From Bacilli bacterium (GTDB lineage: Bacteria; Bacillota_I; Bacilli_A; RF39; UBA660): 34,191 nucleotides of DNA. A program made the translations under genes and the position numbers. Positions within the stretch are counted from its first letter, which is position 1. Each line of letters starts with the position of its first letter. The notes under the pieces were generated by a model. That model was not told where the DNA came from and searched no databases. It saw nothing but the letters and a program-made list of their open reading frames with translations. The stretch lies in assembly GCA_017617435.1 (NCBI GenBank), contig JAFZWF010000001.1, forward strand, positions 1 through 34,191. Reading direction: 5' to 3'. Positions 9,029 through 18,869 of this stretch are shown in pieces.

Positions 9029-11290
9029 ATGGATTTTATAAAATCACTTATATTACAAGAAAAAGAAGATATCGATAAATCTTTAAGCAATTTAGGATCA
9101 ACATTAGATGATCTTCTTTTGCAATTAGATTTTTTAAAAGAAATAAAAGTAAATCCTAATAAAGTTCTTGAAAATGAAGGATTATTCAAAAGAATATTTA
9201 ATTCTTTTAATGATGATTATAGTGTGCTATATATAGCTCTTTCTTATATAAAAAATGGTTTATTTGATCCTAAATATTTGAATAACGAAATATTTTCACA
9301 ATCTATAGTAATGAAAAATAGATTTGATGAATTTATTGATAGTAGAATTTTACTTTTAAATGAAGACGTTAAAGCAGAGGAACATAGATATTTTAAATAT
9401 CAAGAAGAGTTAAAAGAGAATAAAACTTATGCTGATGAAGAATATAATTTTTTAGATTCTTATAATGAAGATACTGTTATTGATGAAAATAATTTAAGAA
9501 TTATTTCTAATATTATAAGTGATTATGGGGATTATATTGATGAAATTAATGATATGCTTCGCACTATAAATGTTAATTATGCTAATCTTATAAAGAAGAA
9601 TAGAAATAAAAAATCAGAAATTACTATTAATAATAAATTAACTCTTTATACATCTAAAAAAGATATTACTGTTCGTGATTTTTTAGATGATAATCACATT
9701 ATTATTAATGATTTAGTTGAATTTAAAATTAATGGCAATATTGCTAGTTTAGATTCTACATTGAATGATGGTGATAAATTATCATTTGTAAGAAAAATAA
9801 TTAATGATGAAAAACCTGTTATTAAAAAAGAACAGAAAAAAGAGAAAAAAGATGTTATTCCTGAAAAAAATCAAATAGCTCTAGTTAATAAAAAATTAAA
9901 AACATTTATTGATAGATTCCATAAAACTGCTGATATTTTATCAAGAATTGATGATAAATTACCAATTTACAATACATATGTAATATTTATAGAAAAAATT
10001 GAGGAAGCAGTTAATAATAATGAAATTGTTAATGAACAAAATTATAAAAATATAGATGAATATTTATCTAATATTAATCCATCAGACTTATCTACTTATG
10101 AAGATTTAGAACCTATTGGTAATGTTAAAACACTTCTTAGATGTTTAACAATTCATCAATATATTAAAAAGCTAAGTTCTAAAAAATCATTGGTTGATTT
10201 AAGTGAATATTTTAGTAAATTTATGTATGATGATTTCATGATTGATTATGAAAAATCAGATGGTAATGATGAATGTTTATTCGATTATCTAACTAAGTGT
10301 GGATTTACCAATGAATCGCTTTATATTGAAGAACTTTTAGGTATAAAATCATCAATTGAAGCAAAATATAAAAAGATAGATGATTTATTAATTAAATATA
10401 AAAAGTCATCTTTTAGATTTACTGAACTTATTAAAACAGATGGTGACAAATTTGATTATTCACAACTTGAAAGTCATAAAGAAAACATTTTAAAAATGTT
10501 TAGTGATGAAAAAGAATATTTTTCCGTTGTTGTATATTCTTTAATTGATGATATTAACTCTGTTATTAGAGATTACCAAATAACACCTGATGTATTTGAA
10601 CATATTAAGAATCGTAAACTTCTTTTAGATCAAGCGATATCTATGATGACATATGGTCTTAAAAAAGTTACAGATTCAAGTAATAAAGGAGAAGAATTAG
10701 TTGTTCCTGAAACGGTAGTTTCAGATGAAACAAAAGTAAACAACTTAGATTTCTTAAATGATGAAGATAACATTGAAAACTATTTTATTTTCTTAGATGA
10801 AAAGGAACAGAAAAAAGTTATTGATAAATCATTTGATGAAGAAGCAAAATCAAGTGCTTTATCGAAACTAAAGATTTTGACGGTTAAATCTCAAAATGAT
10901 ATTTTTACAAAAACTTATACTGAAAGTTTAAAAAATACAAAATGTGATATCCATGAGTATAGAGGAAAAAAATCTAAATCAAGGCTTGGATTTAAATTCG
11001 TCGATACTATCCGTTATAAAGGTAAACCAGTTGTTTTAATTCCACTTGCTTGGAGTCTTAACAATAAAGATTATTACTTAGATAGATGTATTTATTTATA
11101 TGAAAGTAATATTAAAGATAAAAGAGCAAGTAAAATTACTGATTTAGAGGAAAAACTAATTGCTGAGTTCAAAAAAGGTGATACAAAGCTTATTAAAAGT
11201 AAAATTGAAAAAGCTCATGAATTATGTCACTTAATTTATGGTGATAGTCCAAGGGTTGAAGGCCAAACAAGAGGGAGGAAGGAAAAATGA
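9029..11290 (+). CDS. Unknown 753-residue helical protein with a ThiS/TGS-like insert
   Basis: This family is not recognised. Residues 1 to about 195 are helical and acidic, like the N-termini of its operon neighbours. A compact segment at about 196-256 looks different: it contains KKDITVRDFLDDNHI, then EFKINGNIASLDSTLNDGDK, the pattern of a ubiquitin-like beta-grasp domain of the ThiS/MoaD/TGS kind (NG turn, then T-L-x-D-G-D). It lacks a C-terminal Gly-Gly, so a carrier role is unlikely. A Lys-rich linker, a second long helical part, and a basic C-terminal region (about 615-750) with alternating strands such as KPVVLIPLAWSLNN follow. The start is ATG 9029 behind AGGATGTG. Its stop overlaps the next start (ATGA). 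Confidence 0.82.
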   Translation: MDFIKSLILQEKEDIDKSLSNLGSTLDDLLLQLDFLKEIKVNPNKVLENEGLFKRIFNSFNDDYSVLYIALSYIKNGLFDPKYLNNEIFSQSIVMKNRFDEFIDSRILLLNEDVKAEEHRYFKYQEELKENKTYADEEYNFLDSYNEDTVIDENNLRIISNIISDYGDYIDEINDMLRTINVNYANLIKKNRNKKSEITINNKLTLYTSKKDITVRDFLDDNHIIINDLVEFKINGNIASLDSTLNDGDKLSFVRKIINDEKPVIKKEQKKEKKDVIPEKNQIALVNKKLKTFIDRFHKTADILSRIDDKLPIYNTYVIFIEKIEEAVNNNEIVNEQNYKNIDEYLSNINPSDLSTYEDLEPIGNVKTLLRCLTIHQYIKKLSSKKSLVDLSEYFSKFMYDDFMIDYEKSDGNDECLFDYLTKCGFTNESLYIEELLGIKSSIEAKYKKIDDLLIKYKKSSFRFTELIKTDGDKFDYSQLESHKENILKMFSDEKEYFSVVVYSLIDDINSVIRDYQITPDVFEHIKNRKLLLDQAISMMTYGLKKVTDSSNKGEELVVPETVVSDETKVNNLDFLNDEDNIENYFIFLDEKEQKKVIDKSFDEEAKSSALSKLKILTVKSQNDIFTKTYTESLKNTKCDIHEYRGKKSKSRLGFKFVDTIRYKGKPVVLIPLAWSLNNKDYYLDRCIYLYESNIKDKRASKITDLEEKLIAEFKKGDTKLIKSKIEKAHELCHLIYGDSPRVEGQTRGRKEK

Positions 11291-11838
11291 TAGATAGATA
11301 TATTACAACTTTACAAAATGCTATCGATGAATATAATTCTTCCATTGGTTCCTCTAAAATCTATGCTGATTTATCAAGTGAACTTAATAATGTAGTTGAA
11401 CAAAAAGTACCACTTGATCCTAAAATCAATGATAATTTTAGTGAAATAAGTGGAGTATTAAATGAAAATCAAGAAAAACTTATTTATTATATATCTCAAC
11501 TTGCTAAATATAATGTTAATCATAAAGATAATTTGATTTATTTAGATGATAACCAAATAGAGTATTTGAAAAATATTGTAGAATCTTTAAGAAGATTTGT
11601 TAATGATTCTTCATTAAGACGTCAAGATATTAGTTATTTTAATGAATTAATAGAATCATTAATTTCAAATGATCTTTTTGATAAATTTGAATTATTACAA
11701 GAGTCTTTTTCTTGTTTAGATATAGACGAAGAAGAACAAACAGATATATATTTTGATTTATTAAAAAAGAATGTAATGGCAACAAAAAAAGATCAGGAAG
11801 AGATTAAAAGATCAAGATCTTTAGACATAAATAATTGA
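11287..11838 (+). CDS. Unknown 183-residue helical protein
   Basis: This is the last gene of the unknown operon. It starts at ATG 11287 with a strong GGGAGG ribosome site and overlaps the preceding stop by 4 bases. The protein is all helical and acidic, and seems to consist of just the N-terminal domain found in the larger operon members: NQIEYLKNIVESLRRF matches SQIDILKNIKNRLEDI of the 597-residue protein at the same relative place, and both continue with a short-helix, LISN-type turn and a further DLL-containing helix. It ends with a charged, Lys/Arg/Asp-rich tail. The stop is TGA. No function is visible; it may be a paralogue or a small subunit of the same complex. Confidence 0.78.
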   Translation: MIDRYITTLQNAIDEYNSSIGSSKIYADLSSELNNVVEQKVPLDPKINDNFSEISGVLNENQEKLIYYISQLAKYNVNHKDNLIYLDDNQIEYLKNIVESLRRFVNDSSLRRQDISYFNELIESLISNDLFDKFELLQESFSCLDIDEEEQTDIYFDLLKKNVMATKKDQEEIKRSRSLDINN

Positions 11839-11856
11839 TTAAAAAAGTATAATTTT

Positions 11857-11886
11857 AGTGGTTAAAATATTAACCACTTTTTATTT
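11857..11886 (+). terminator. Terminator of the unknown operon
   Basis: AGTGGTTAA (11857-11865) pairs with TTAACCACT (11870-11878) around a 4-base loop, followed by a T-rich run. It separates the unknown operon from the heat-shock operon. Confidence 0.85.
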
Positions 11887-11895
11887 ACATAATTA

Positions 11896-11923
11896 TTAGC
11901 ACTCAGGTATTGACAAGTGCTAA
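11896..11923 (+). promoter_or_regulatory. CIRCE element 1 (HrcA operator), 10-base spacer
   Basis: TTAGCACTC (11896-11904) and AAGTGCTAA (11915-11923) form the inverted repeat bound by HrcA. The spacer is 10 bases rather than the usual 9. The -35 box of the hrcA promoter (11910-11915) lies inside it. Confidence 0.9.
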
Positions 11924-11937
11924 AAATGTGATAAAAT
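11910..11937 (+). promoter_or_regulatory. hrcA-grpE-dnaK promoter
   Basis: The -35 box TTGACA (11910-11915) is separated by 16 bases from TAAAAT (11932-11937). A TG at 11929-11930 makes it an extended -10. The start would be near 11944, inside CIRCE 2, so HrcA bound at either operator should block polymerase. Confidence 0.85.
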
Positions 11938-11941
11938 GATA

Positions 11942-11968
11942 TTAGCACTTAAGTATTACCAGTGCTAA
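11942..11968 (+). promoter_or_regulatory. CIRCE element 2 (HrcA operator)
   Basis: TTAGCACTT (11942-11950), a 9-base spacer, and CAGTGCTAA (11960-11968) give the standard 27-base CIRCE. It covers the expected transcription start and ends two bases before the hrcA ribosome site, so it can also fold in the 5' end of the mRNA. Confidence 0.95.
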
Positions 11969-11982
11969 AAGAGGTGATTCAT

Positions 11983-13002
11983 TTGGAAGAACGTCAAAAT
12001 AAATTACTTAAAGAAATTGTTGAATCATACATAAAAACAGCAAGACCTGTTGGTAGTAATGCTTTATGTGAAAAACTAAATTGTTCATCAGCTACAATTC
12101 GTAATGAAATGGCTGTGCTTGAAAATTTAGGTTTTATTGAAAAGAACCATATTTCGTCTGGAAGGGTTCCAAGTGAAAAAGGATATAAATATTATGTAGA
12201 TAATTTAATGAAACCTAAAGAACTTAGTGGTGAAGATATTTTAAATTTACAAACTATTTTTTCAAATAAAGAATTACAACTTTCTGATGCTATTAATAGA
12301 TGTATGGATATGATTAGTGATTTAACTAATTACACATCAATAGTTCTTGGTAAAAACTCTAAAGAAAATTTACTTCAACAAGTAAGTATAATTCCGATAG
12401 GTAATAATAAAGTTGTTGCTTTAGTATGTACGGACAAAGGAATAGTTGAAAGTAAGCAATTTAATGTTGATCCCATAATTAATATTTCAGAAATTGTAAA
12501 AGTTAGTGAAATTATAAACAAAATGCTTTTTGGTACACCAATTGATGAGATTAATGAAAGACTTGAGTTTGAAATAAAACCTATTATTTCAAAACAAATT
12601 GAGCAATATGAAACTGTATATAACATTTTCTATGATGCATTTGATGATTTTGTTAAAAATCCATCAAATATACACGTTTCTGGTAAATCAAGAATATTTA
12701 ATCAACCTGAGTATCAAAATGCAAATGATGTTAAAAAGTTAGTTAGTAAATTTGATGATGAAAACTTAATTAAAAAAATAGATGATTCATCAGATACAAA
12801 TGATATAAAAATATATATTGGTGATGAAAATGAATTTGATGATGATGTTACTATTATTAAAAGTAAATATCACGTTAAAGGCGAAGAAGGAACAATTGCT
12901 ATTGTAGGTCCTAAGAGAATGGAATATGATCGCGTTGTTGGTCTTCTTGATTACATCAATAAATATATTGAAGACTTAGAAAGTGGTGAAGGCAAAAAGT
13001 GA
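11983..13002 (+). CDS. hrcA: Heat-inducible transcription repressor HrcA
   Basis: HrcA represses class I heat-shock genes by binding CIRCE, with GroEL tuning its activity. The 339-residue protein opens with the winged-helix domain: ARPVGSNALCEKLNCSSATI and a GFIEKNHISSGRVPSEKGY wing are both visible in the first 75 residues. The rest fits the GAF-like and dimerisation domains of HrcA, ending in IAIVGPKRMEYDRVVGLLDY, a family hallmark. I chose TTG 11983, six bases after GAGGTG (11971-11976). An in-frame GTG at 11962 lies inside CIRCE 2 and has no ribosome site. Two CIRCE elements upstream indicate autoregulation. Its TGA stop overlaps the grpE start. Confidence 0.96.
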   Translation: MEERQNKLLKEIVESYIKTARPVGSNALCEKLNCSSATIRNEMAVLENLGFIEKNHISSGRVPSEKGYKYYVDNLMKPKELSGEDILNLQTIFSNKELQLSDAINRCMDMISDLTNYTSIVLGKNSKENLLQQVSIIPIGNNKVVALVCTDKGIVESKQFNVDPIINISEIVKVSEIINKMLFGTPIDEINERLEFEIKPIISKQIEQYETVYNIFYDAFDDFVKNPSNIHVSGKSRIFNQPEYQNANDVKKLVSKFDDENLIKKIDDSSDTNDIKIYIGDENEFDDDVTIIKSKYHVKGEEGTIAIVGPKRMEYDRVVGLLDYINKYIEDLESGEGKK

Positions 13003-13538
13003 TGGAAAGCGATGTAAAAGAAGAAACACTTAATAATGTAAATATAAAAGAAGAAAAAAAACATAAGAAAAAAGATAAAAAATCAGAAGAATTAGAACTT
13101 TTAGTTAACCAAAATAATTTACTTAATGAAAAAATATTAAGATTAACTGCTGATTTTCAAAATATGAAAAGAAGAAATGAAGAAGAACTTTCAAAATTAT
13201 ATAAATATGATGGAGAGGGAATTATAAAAGAAATCTTAGTTATAGTAGATAATTTTGAAAGAGCAATAAAGTTAGATGATGATAATCTTGATGATGAACT
13301 ATCTAAATTCCTTGAAGGCTTTAAAATGATATATACAAATTTAGTTAATATTTTAAATGGTAGAAATGTTAAAGAAATTGTATGTCTTAATGAAGACTTT
13401 GATCCAAATACAATGAATGCTGTATTAACAGAAGAGATTGAGGGTAAAGAACCAGGAAAAGTAATAGATGTTCTTCAAAAAGGTTACATGTATAATGATA
13501 AAGTTATAAGACCTGCTATGGTTAAGGTAAGTGAATAA
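13002..13538 (+). CDS. grpE: Nucleotide exchange factor GrpE
   Basis: GrpE releases ADP from DnaK, letting the chaperone cycle proceed. The 178-residue protein has a Lys-rich N-terminal tail, a long dimerising helix (about 30-85) containing TADFQNMKRRNEEE and VDNFERAI, and the C-terminal beta domain ending in the signature GYMYNDKVIRPAMVKVSE. The ATG at 13002 overlaps the hrcA stop (TGATG), with GGTGAAGG as ribosome site; a GTG one codon earlier is also possible. It sits second in the HrcA-controlled operon, the usual place in Bacilli. The following unknown gene starts inside its stop codon (TAATG). Confidence 0.96.
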   Translation: MESDVKEETLNNVNIKEEKKHKKKDKKSEELELLVNQNNLLNEKILRLTADFQNMKRRNEEELSKLYKYDGEGIIKEILVIVDNFERAIKLDDDNLDDELSKFLEGFKMIYTNLVNILNGRNVKEIVCLNEDFDPNTMNAVLTEEIEGKEPGKVIDVLQKGYMYNDKVIRPAMVKVSE

Positions 13539-13975
13539 TGGATCACAACAGTATAATTGACAGAAACACATTTACCGTTTATGAGCATGCGGAAGATTAT
13601 CCAAATGCATTTATTTGTGATAAACCAATTGCTAAAGCTATTGCTCTTTTAAATAAAAAAGGTTATAAAACTGTAGCAAGTTGTGCAGGTCATTACTATG
13701 TTAATTATAGTACTGATAAAGCACATACATATATCTTGTTTGATAAAGTATATGAGTTTAAAAATCTTCCTGAAGGATTCAATATGGAAATTTCAGAGAA
13801 TACTTCTGGAATTAAAAGAACTTCGATTGATTATGAATTTAACAGATACAAAGAAGAAAACAATAATTCAGTTTTAAAAAATGAATACGAATTTATAACT
13901 GAAGTTGAAAATATAAGCCAAAAATTAACAAATTGGGTAGAAAATCTACCAGAATATGAAGAAAGGAATGATTAA
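13538..13975 (+). CDS. Unknown 145-residue protein with SCAGH motif, between grpE and dnaK
   Basis: I cannot name this protein. It starts at ATG 13538 overlapping the grpE stop and ends 3 bases before dnaK, so it is cotranscribed with, and probably heat-regulated like, the chaperones. The visible hallmark is KKGYKTVASCAGHYY at about 43-57, a Cys and His in a Gly-rich turn after a helix. A similar G-Y-x-T-x-x-S-C-x-G-H pattern occurs in small uncharacterised Firmicute and phage proteins, and TYW3 has a loosely similar SC-x-G turn; this resemblance is from memory and not tested. No membrane segment is present. The second half is acidic and helical. Insertion of such a gene between grpE and dnaK is unusual. 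Confidence 0.85.
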   Translation: MDHNSIIDRNTFTVYEHAEDYPNAFICDKPIAKAIALLNKKGYKTVASCAGHYYVNYSTDKAHTYILFDKVYEFKNLPEGFNMEISENTSGIKRTSIDYEFNRYKEENNNSVLKNEYEFITEVENISQKLTNWVENLPEYEERND

Positions 13976-15802
<1,827 letters not shown>

Positions 15803-15817
15803 TGATATAATTAATTT

Positions 15818-15846
15818 AGGTTCTAGTTAACTAGAACCTTAATTTT
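15818..15846 (+). terminator. Hairpin after dnaK, probable terminator
   Basis: AGGTTCTAGTT (15818-15828) and AACTAGAACCT (15829-15839) form a perfect 22-base palindrome. The following T run is short and broken by AA (TAATTTT), so termination may be partial and allow some read-through into pepF-dnaJ. Confidence 0.7.
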
Positions 15847-15878
15847 GATTATAAATGTCAGGTTAAGGAGAACACAAA

Positions 15879-17669
15879 ATGAAGAAACGATCAGAAATTG
15901 AAAACAAATATAAAATAGATACTACATCTTTATTTAAAGATAATAATGAGTTTGAATTAGCGTTAAAAGAAATTGAAAATGATATAAATAAAATTTCTAA
16001 ATTTGCTGGAAAATTGATGGATAAAGATAATTTGTATGAAGTATTATCTTTAGATGAAAATTTAGTTAGAAGATTATATCGTTTATATACATATGCTCAC
16101 ATAAATAATGATGTTGAACTGTCAATTAATTTATATAATGAATATGTTTCTAAAGTTTTATTCTTTTATAATAAGTATTCATCTCTATCATCTTATATTG
16201 TTCCAGAACTTTTGGAAAATGAATATAGCGTTATAGAAGAAAAAATTAAAAAAGATTTAAGACTAAAAGATTATGAATTATCATTAAAGAAGATTTTTAG
16301 ACTAAAAGAACATACCTTAAATAAACAAGAAGAATTTATTATATCTAAATTAACCACTCCATATGAAGCTATAGAAAATGCATATTCTAAACTAAAAGAC
16401 GTTGATTTAAAATTTGAAAAAATAAATGTTAATGGAAAAAGGCAAGAATTAAATCCTATTTTATATTATGCTCTTCAAGAAAATCCTGACAGAAAAATTA
16501 GAAAAGATTCGTTTAAAAAGTTTTATAAAGGTTATGAATCAATTATAAATACAAATGCTGAACTAATAAGTGGTAATGTTAAAAAAAATAATGCAATATC
16601 TGAGGTAAGAAAATTTAATTCGGCTTTAGAAAGAGCTTTAATTACGAATGAAATTGATCCAAAAGTATATGATACTCTCTTAAATTCAATAAACAAAAAT
16701 ATTTATATCATTCATAAACAATGGGATGTATATTTCAAAGCACTTAATATTTCAGACCCACATATTTATGATGTAGGATGTCCTGTTATAAGTGATTATG
16801 AGAAAATATATACCTATGAAGAAGCTTGCAAATTAATTTTAGACTCAATATCTGTTATGGGTGATGAATATAAAAGAATTTTTAAGAGAGCTATGGATGA
16901 AAGATGGATTGATGTCTTCCCAAATGAAAACAAAAGAAGTGGTGGGTACTGCACTAATTGTTATGAAACTCATCCATATGTAGTTATAAATTTTGATGGA
17001 AGAATTCATGAAGTATCAACAATTACTCATGAACTTGGACACGCAATGCAATATTATTATGCTTCGAAATATAATAATTTTAGCAATTCAGACTATAGTA
17101 TTTTTGTTGCAGAAGTTGCATCTCAAGTTAATGAAATATTGTTAAATTTATATATAATAAACAATTCAAAAGATATAAACGAAATAAAAACTATATATGC
17201 AAATTTAATTAAACAATTTAAAGGTTCTGTTGTAAGACAATCTATGTTTGCAGAATTTGAAAAAACTATTCATGAATCTGATCAAAAAGGTATTCCACTT
17301 AGCGTTGATTATTTAAATAAAACATATTTAAAATTAAATAAAAAATATTATGGCAAACATATAAAAGTTGATAAACAAATAATGTATGAGTGGTCAAGAA
17401 TTCCTCATTTTTACTATAATTTCTATGTTTATCAATATGCAACAGGTTATATTGCAGCTTTAAAAATTGCAACAGACTTATATAATAAAAAAGAAAATTC
17501 TTTAGAAAATTATATTAAATTTTTAAAGCTAGGTTCAACTCTTGATCCTGTTGAATCACTTAAAGTAGCTGGTGTTGATCTAACAAAAGAAGAAAGTTTT
17601 GATGCTGCTTTTAAGATGTTCGATAGACAACTTGATGAATTTCAAAAATTAACAGATAAGGAAGTATAA
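15879..17669 (+). CDS. pepF: Oligoendopeptidase F (M3 family metallopeptidase)
   Basis: This is a cytoplasmic zinc peptidase that cuts short peptides. The 596-residue protein has the normal length for the family. The zinc site HELGH is at about 384-388, and the expected downstream glutamate lies in [11 protein letters not shown] about 25 residues later. The C-terminal [19 protein letters not shown] stretch is a strong signature of the bacterial PepF group. It starts at ATG 15879 behind TAAGGAG. It lies between dnaK and dnaJ, only one base upstream of dnaJ, so it is cotranscribed with the co-chaperone. No CIRCE is present upstream, and I see no convincing promoter in the 76-base gap after dnaK. 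Confidence 0.95.
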   Translation: MKKRSEIENKYKIDTTSLFKDNNEFELALKEIENDINKISKFAGKLMDKDNLYEVLSLDENLVRRLYRLYTYAHINNDVELSINLYNEYVSKVLFFYNKYSSLSSYIVPELLENEYSVIEEKIKKDLRLKDYELSLKKIFRLKEHTLNKQEEFIISKLTTPYEAIENAYSKLKDVDLKFEKINVNGKRQELNPILYYALQENPDRKIRKDSFKKFYKGYESIINTNAELISGNVKKNNAISEVRKFNSALERALITNEIDPKVYDTLLNSINKNIYIIHKQWDVYFKALNISDPHIYDVGCPVISDYEKIYTYEEACKLILDSISVMGDEYKRIFKRAMDERWIDVFPNENKRSGGYCTNCYETHPYVVINFDGRIHEVSTITHELGHAMQYYYASKYNNFSNSDYSIFVAEVASQVNEILLNLYIINNSKDINEIKTIYANLIKQFKGSVVRQSMFAEFEKTIHESDQKGIPLSVDYLNKTYLKLNKKYYGKHIKVDKQIMYEWSRIPHFYYNFYVYQYATGYIAALKIATDLYNKKENSLENYIKFLKLGSTLDPVESLKVAGVDLTKEESFDAAFKMFDRQLDEFQKLTDKEV

Positions 17670-17670
17670 C

Positions 17671-18789
17671 ATGAACAAAAAAGATTATTATGAAGTCTTG
17701 GGTGTTAAAAAAGATGCAACTGATGAAGAAATCAAACGATCATTTAGAAAACTTGCTAAGCAATATCACCCGGATGTAAATAAAGAACCAGGTGCTGAAG
17801 AAAAGTTTAAAGAAATTGGTGAAGCTTACGCTGTTTTATCTGATCCAAGTAAGAGAAGCCAGTATGATCAATTTGGTCATGCAGCATTTCAAAATGGTGC
17901 TGGAGGAGCATCTGGTGCTGGCGGATTTAGCGGTTTTGATTTTAATGATTTTGACTTTTCAGATATTTTTGATGATTTATTTGGTGGTGGTTTTGGTTTT
18001 GGAAGAAACAAAAGAAAAAATAAATCACAAAAAGGTGCCGATACACTTGTTAGAATTCAACTTGACTTTATGGAAGCTATAAAAGGTTGCAAAAAAACCA
18101 TTAAAATTGATCTAAATGATACATGTGATAAATGTGCTGGAAAAGGTGGATTTAGAGAAAAAACTTGTTCAACTTGTGGTGGTCGAGGAAGAGTTGTTGT
18201 TCAACAAAATTCACTTTTTGGTGTTTTTCAAACTGAAACTACATGCCGTGATTGTGGTGGCCTCGGAAAAACTTATGAGGAAAAATGTAATAAATGTAAT
18301 GGCAAAGGAATAGTAAAGCAAACTAAAGAAATTGAAGTTGAAGTACCTGCTGGAGTTGACACAGGTAATAAACTTAGAATATCGGGAAAAGGTGAAGCTG
18401 GCAAAAACGGTGGACCTAATGGAGATATATATATCGAATTTATGGTTAAAGAACATGACTTATTTGAAAGAGATGGTAGTGATATATATATCGAAGTTCC
18501 AATTACAATTACTGAAGCTATTTTAGGTTGTAAAAAAGAAATACCAACACTTGAAAATAATGTTTATTTGGAAATTAAACCTGGTACTCAATCTCTTACT
18601 AAACTTAAGTTAAAAGGCAAGGGAGTTAAACAAGTTAACGATCGCTTTACAGGGGATTTATATGCAGTTATTAATGTTGTAGTTCCAACTAAATTATCAC
18701 GTAGTCAAAAGGAATTAATTAAGGAATTAGCTGATACAGACTTAGAATCAGAAGCTGAAATTAAGAAATTTAAGAAATATTTGGGTTAA
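17671..18789 (+). CDS. dnaJ: Chaperone protein DnaJ (Hsp40, type I)
   Basis: DnaJ delivers clients to DnaK and stimulates its ATPase. The 372-residue protein shows the whole type I layout: J domain with HPD at 33-35, a Gly/Phe-rich region (about 70-115), four CxxCxGxG zinc repeats (CDKCAGKG at about 152, [24 protein letters not shown] at about 206), and the C-terminal substrate-binding beta domains. The start at ATG 17671 directly follows pepF, with AAGGAAG in the end of pepF as ribosome site. Transcription termination overlaps its last codons. mtaB lies further downstream, as in Bacillus, but prmA and rsmE, usually between them there, are missing. Confidence 0.98.
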   Translation: MNKKDYYEVLGVKKDATDEEIKRSFRKLAKQYHPDVNKEPGAEEKFKEIGEAYAVLSDPSKRSQYDQFGHAAFQNGAGGASGAGGFSGFDFNDFDFSDIFDDLFGGGFGFGRNKRKNKSQKGADTLVRIQLDFMEAIKGCKKTIKIDLNDTCDKCAGKGGFREKTCSTCGGRGRVVVQQNSLFGVFQTETTCRDCGGLGKTYEEKCNKCNGKGIVKQTKEIEVEVPAGVDTGNKLRISGKGEAGKNGGPNGDIYIEFMVKEHDLFERDGSDIYIEVPITITEAILGCKKEIPTLENNVYLEIKPGTQSLTKLKLKGKGVKQVNDRFTGDLYAVINVVVPTKLSRSQKELIKELADTDLESEAEIKKFKKYLG

Positions 18790-18808
18790 AACCAAATATT
18801 TTTTATTT
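18775..18808 (+). terminator. Terminator overlapping the dnaJ stop
   Basis: AAATATTTGG (18775-18784) pairs with CCAAATATTT (18792-18801) and is followed by a T-rich run. The 5' arm lies in the last codons of dnaJ and the stop codon is in the loop region. Confidence 0.88.
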
Positions 18809-18814
18809 TGTAAA

Positions 18815-18844
18815 TTGACATAATCTTGATTTTAATTGTATACT
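18815..18844 (+). promoter_or_regulatory. Promoter of the surface-protein / pilin-like pair
   Basis: TTGACA (18815-18820) and TATACT (18839-18844) are 18 bases apart. The expected start is near 18851, about 20 bases before the next gene. Confidence 0.75.
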
Positions 18845-18869
18845 TAAAGGTAAGAAAAGGGTTGATGAT

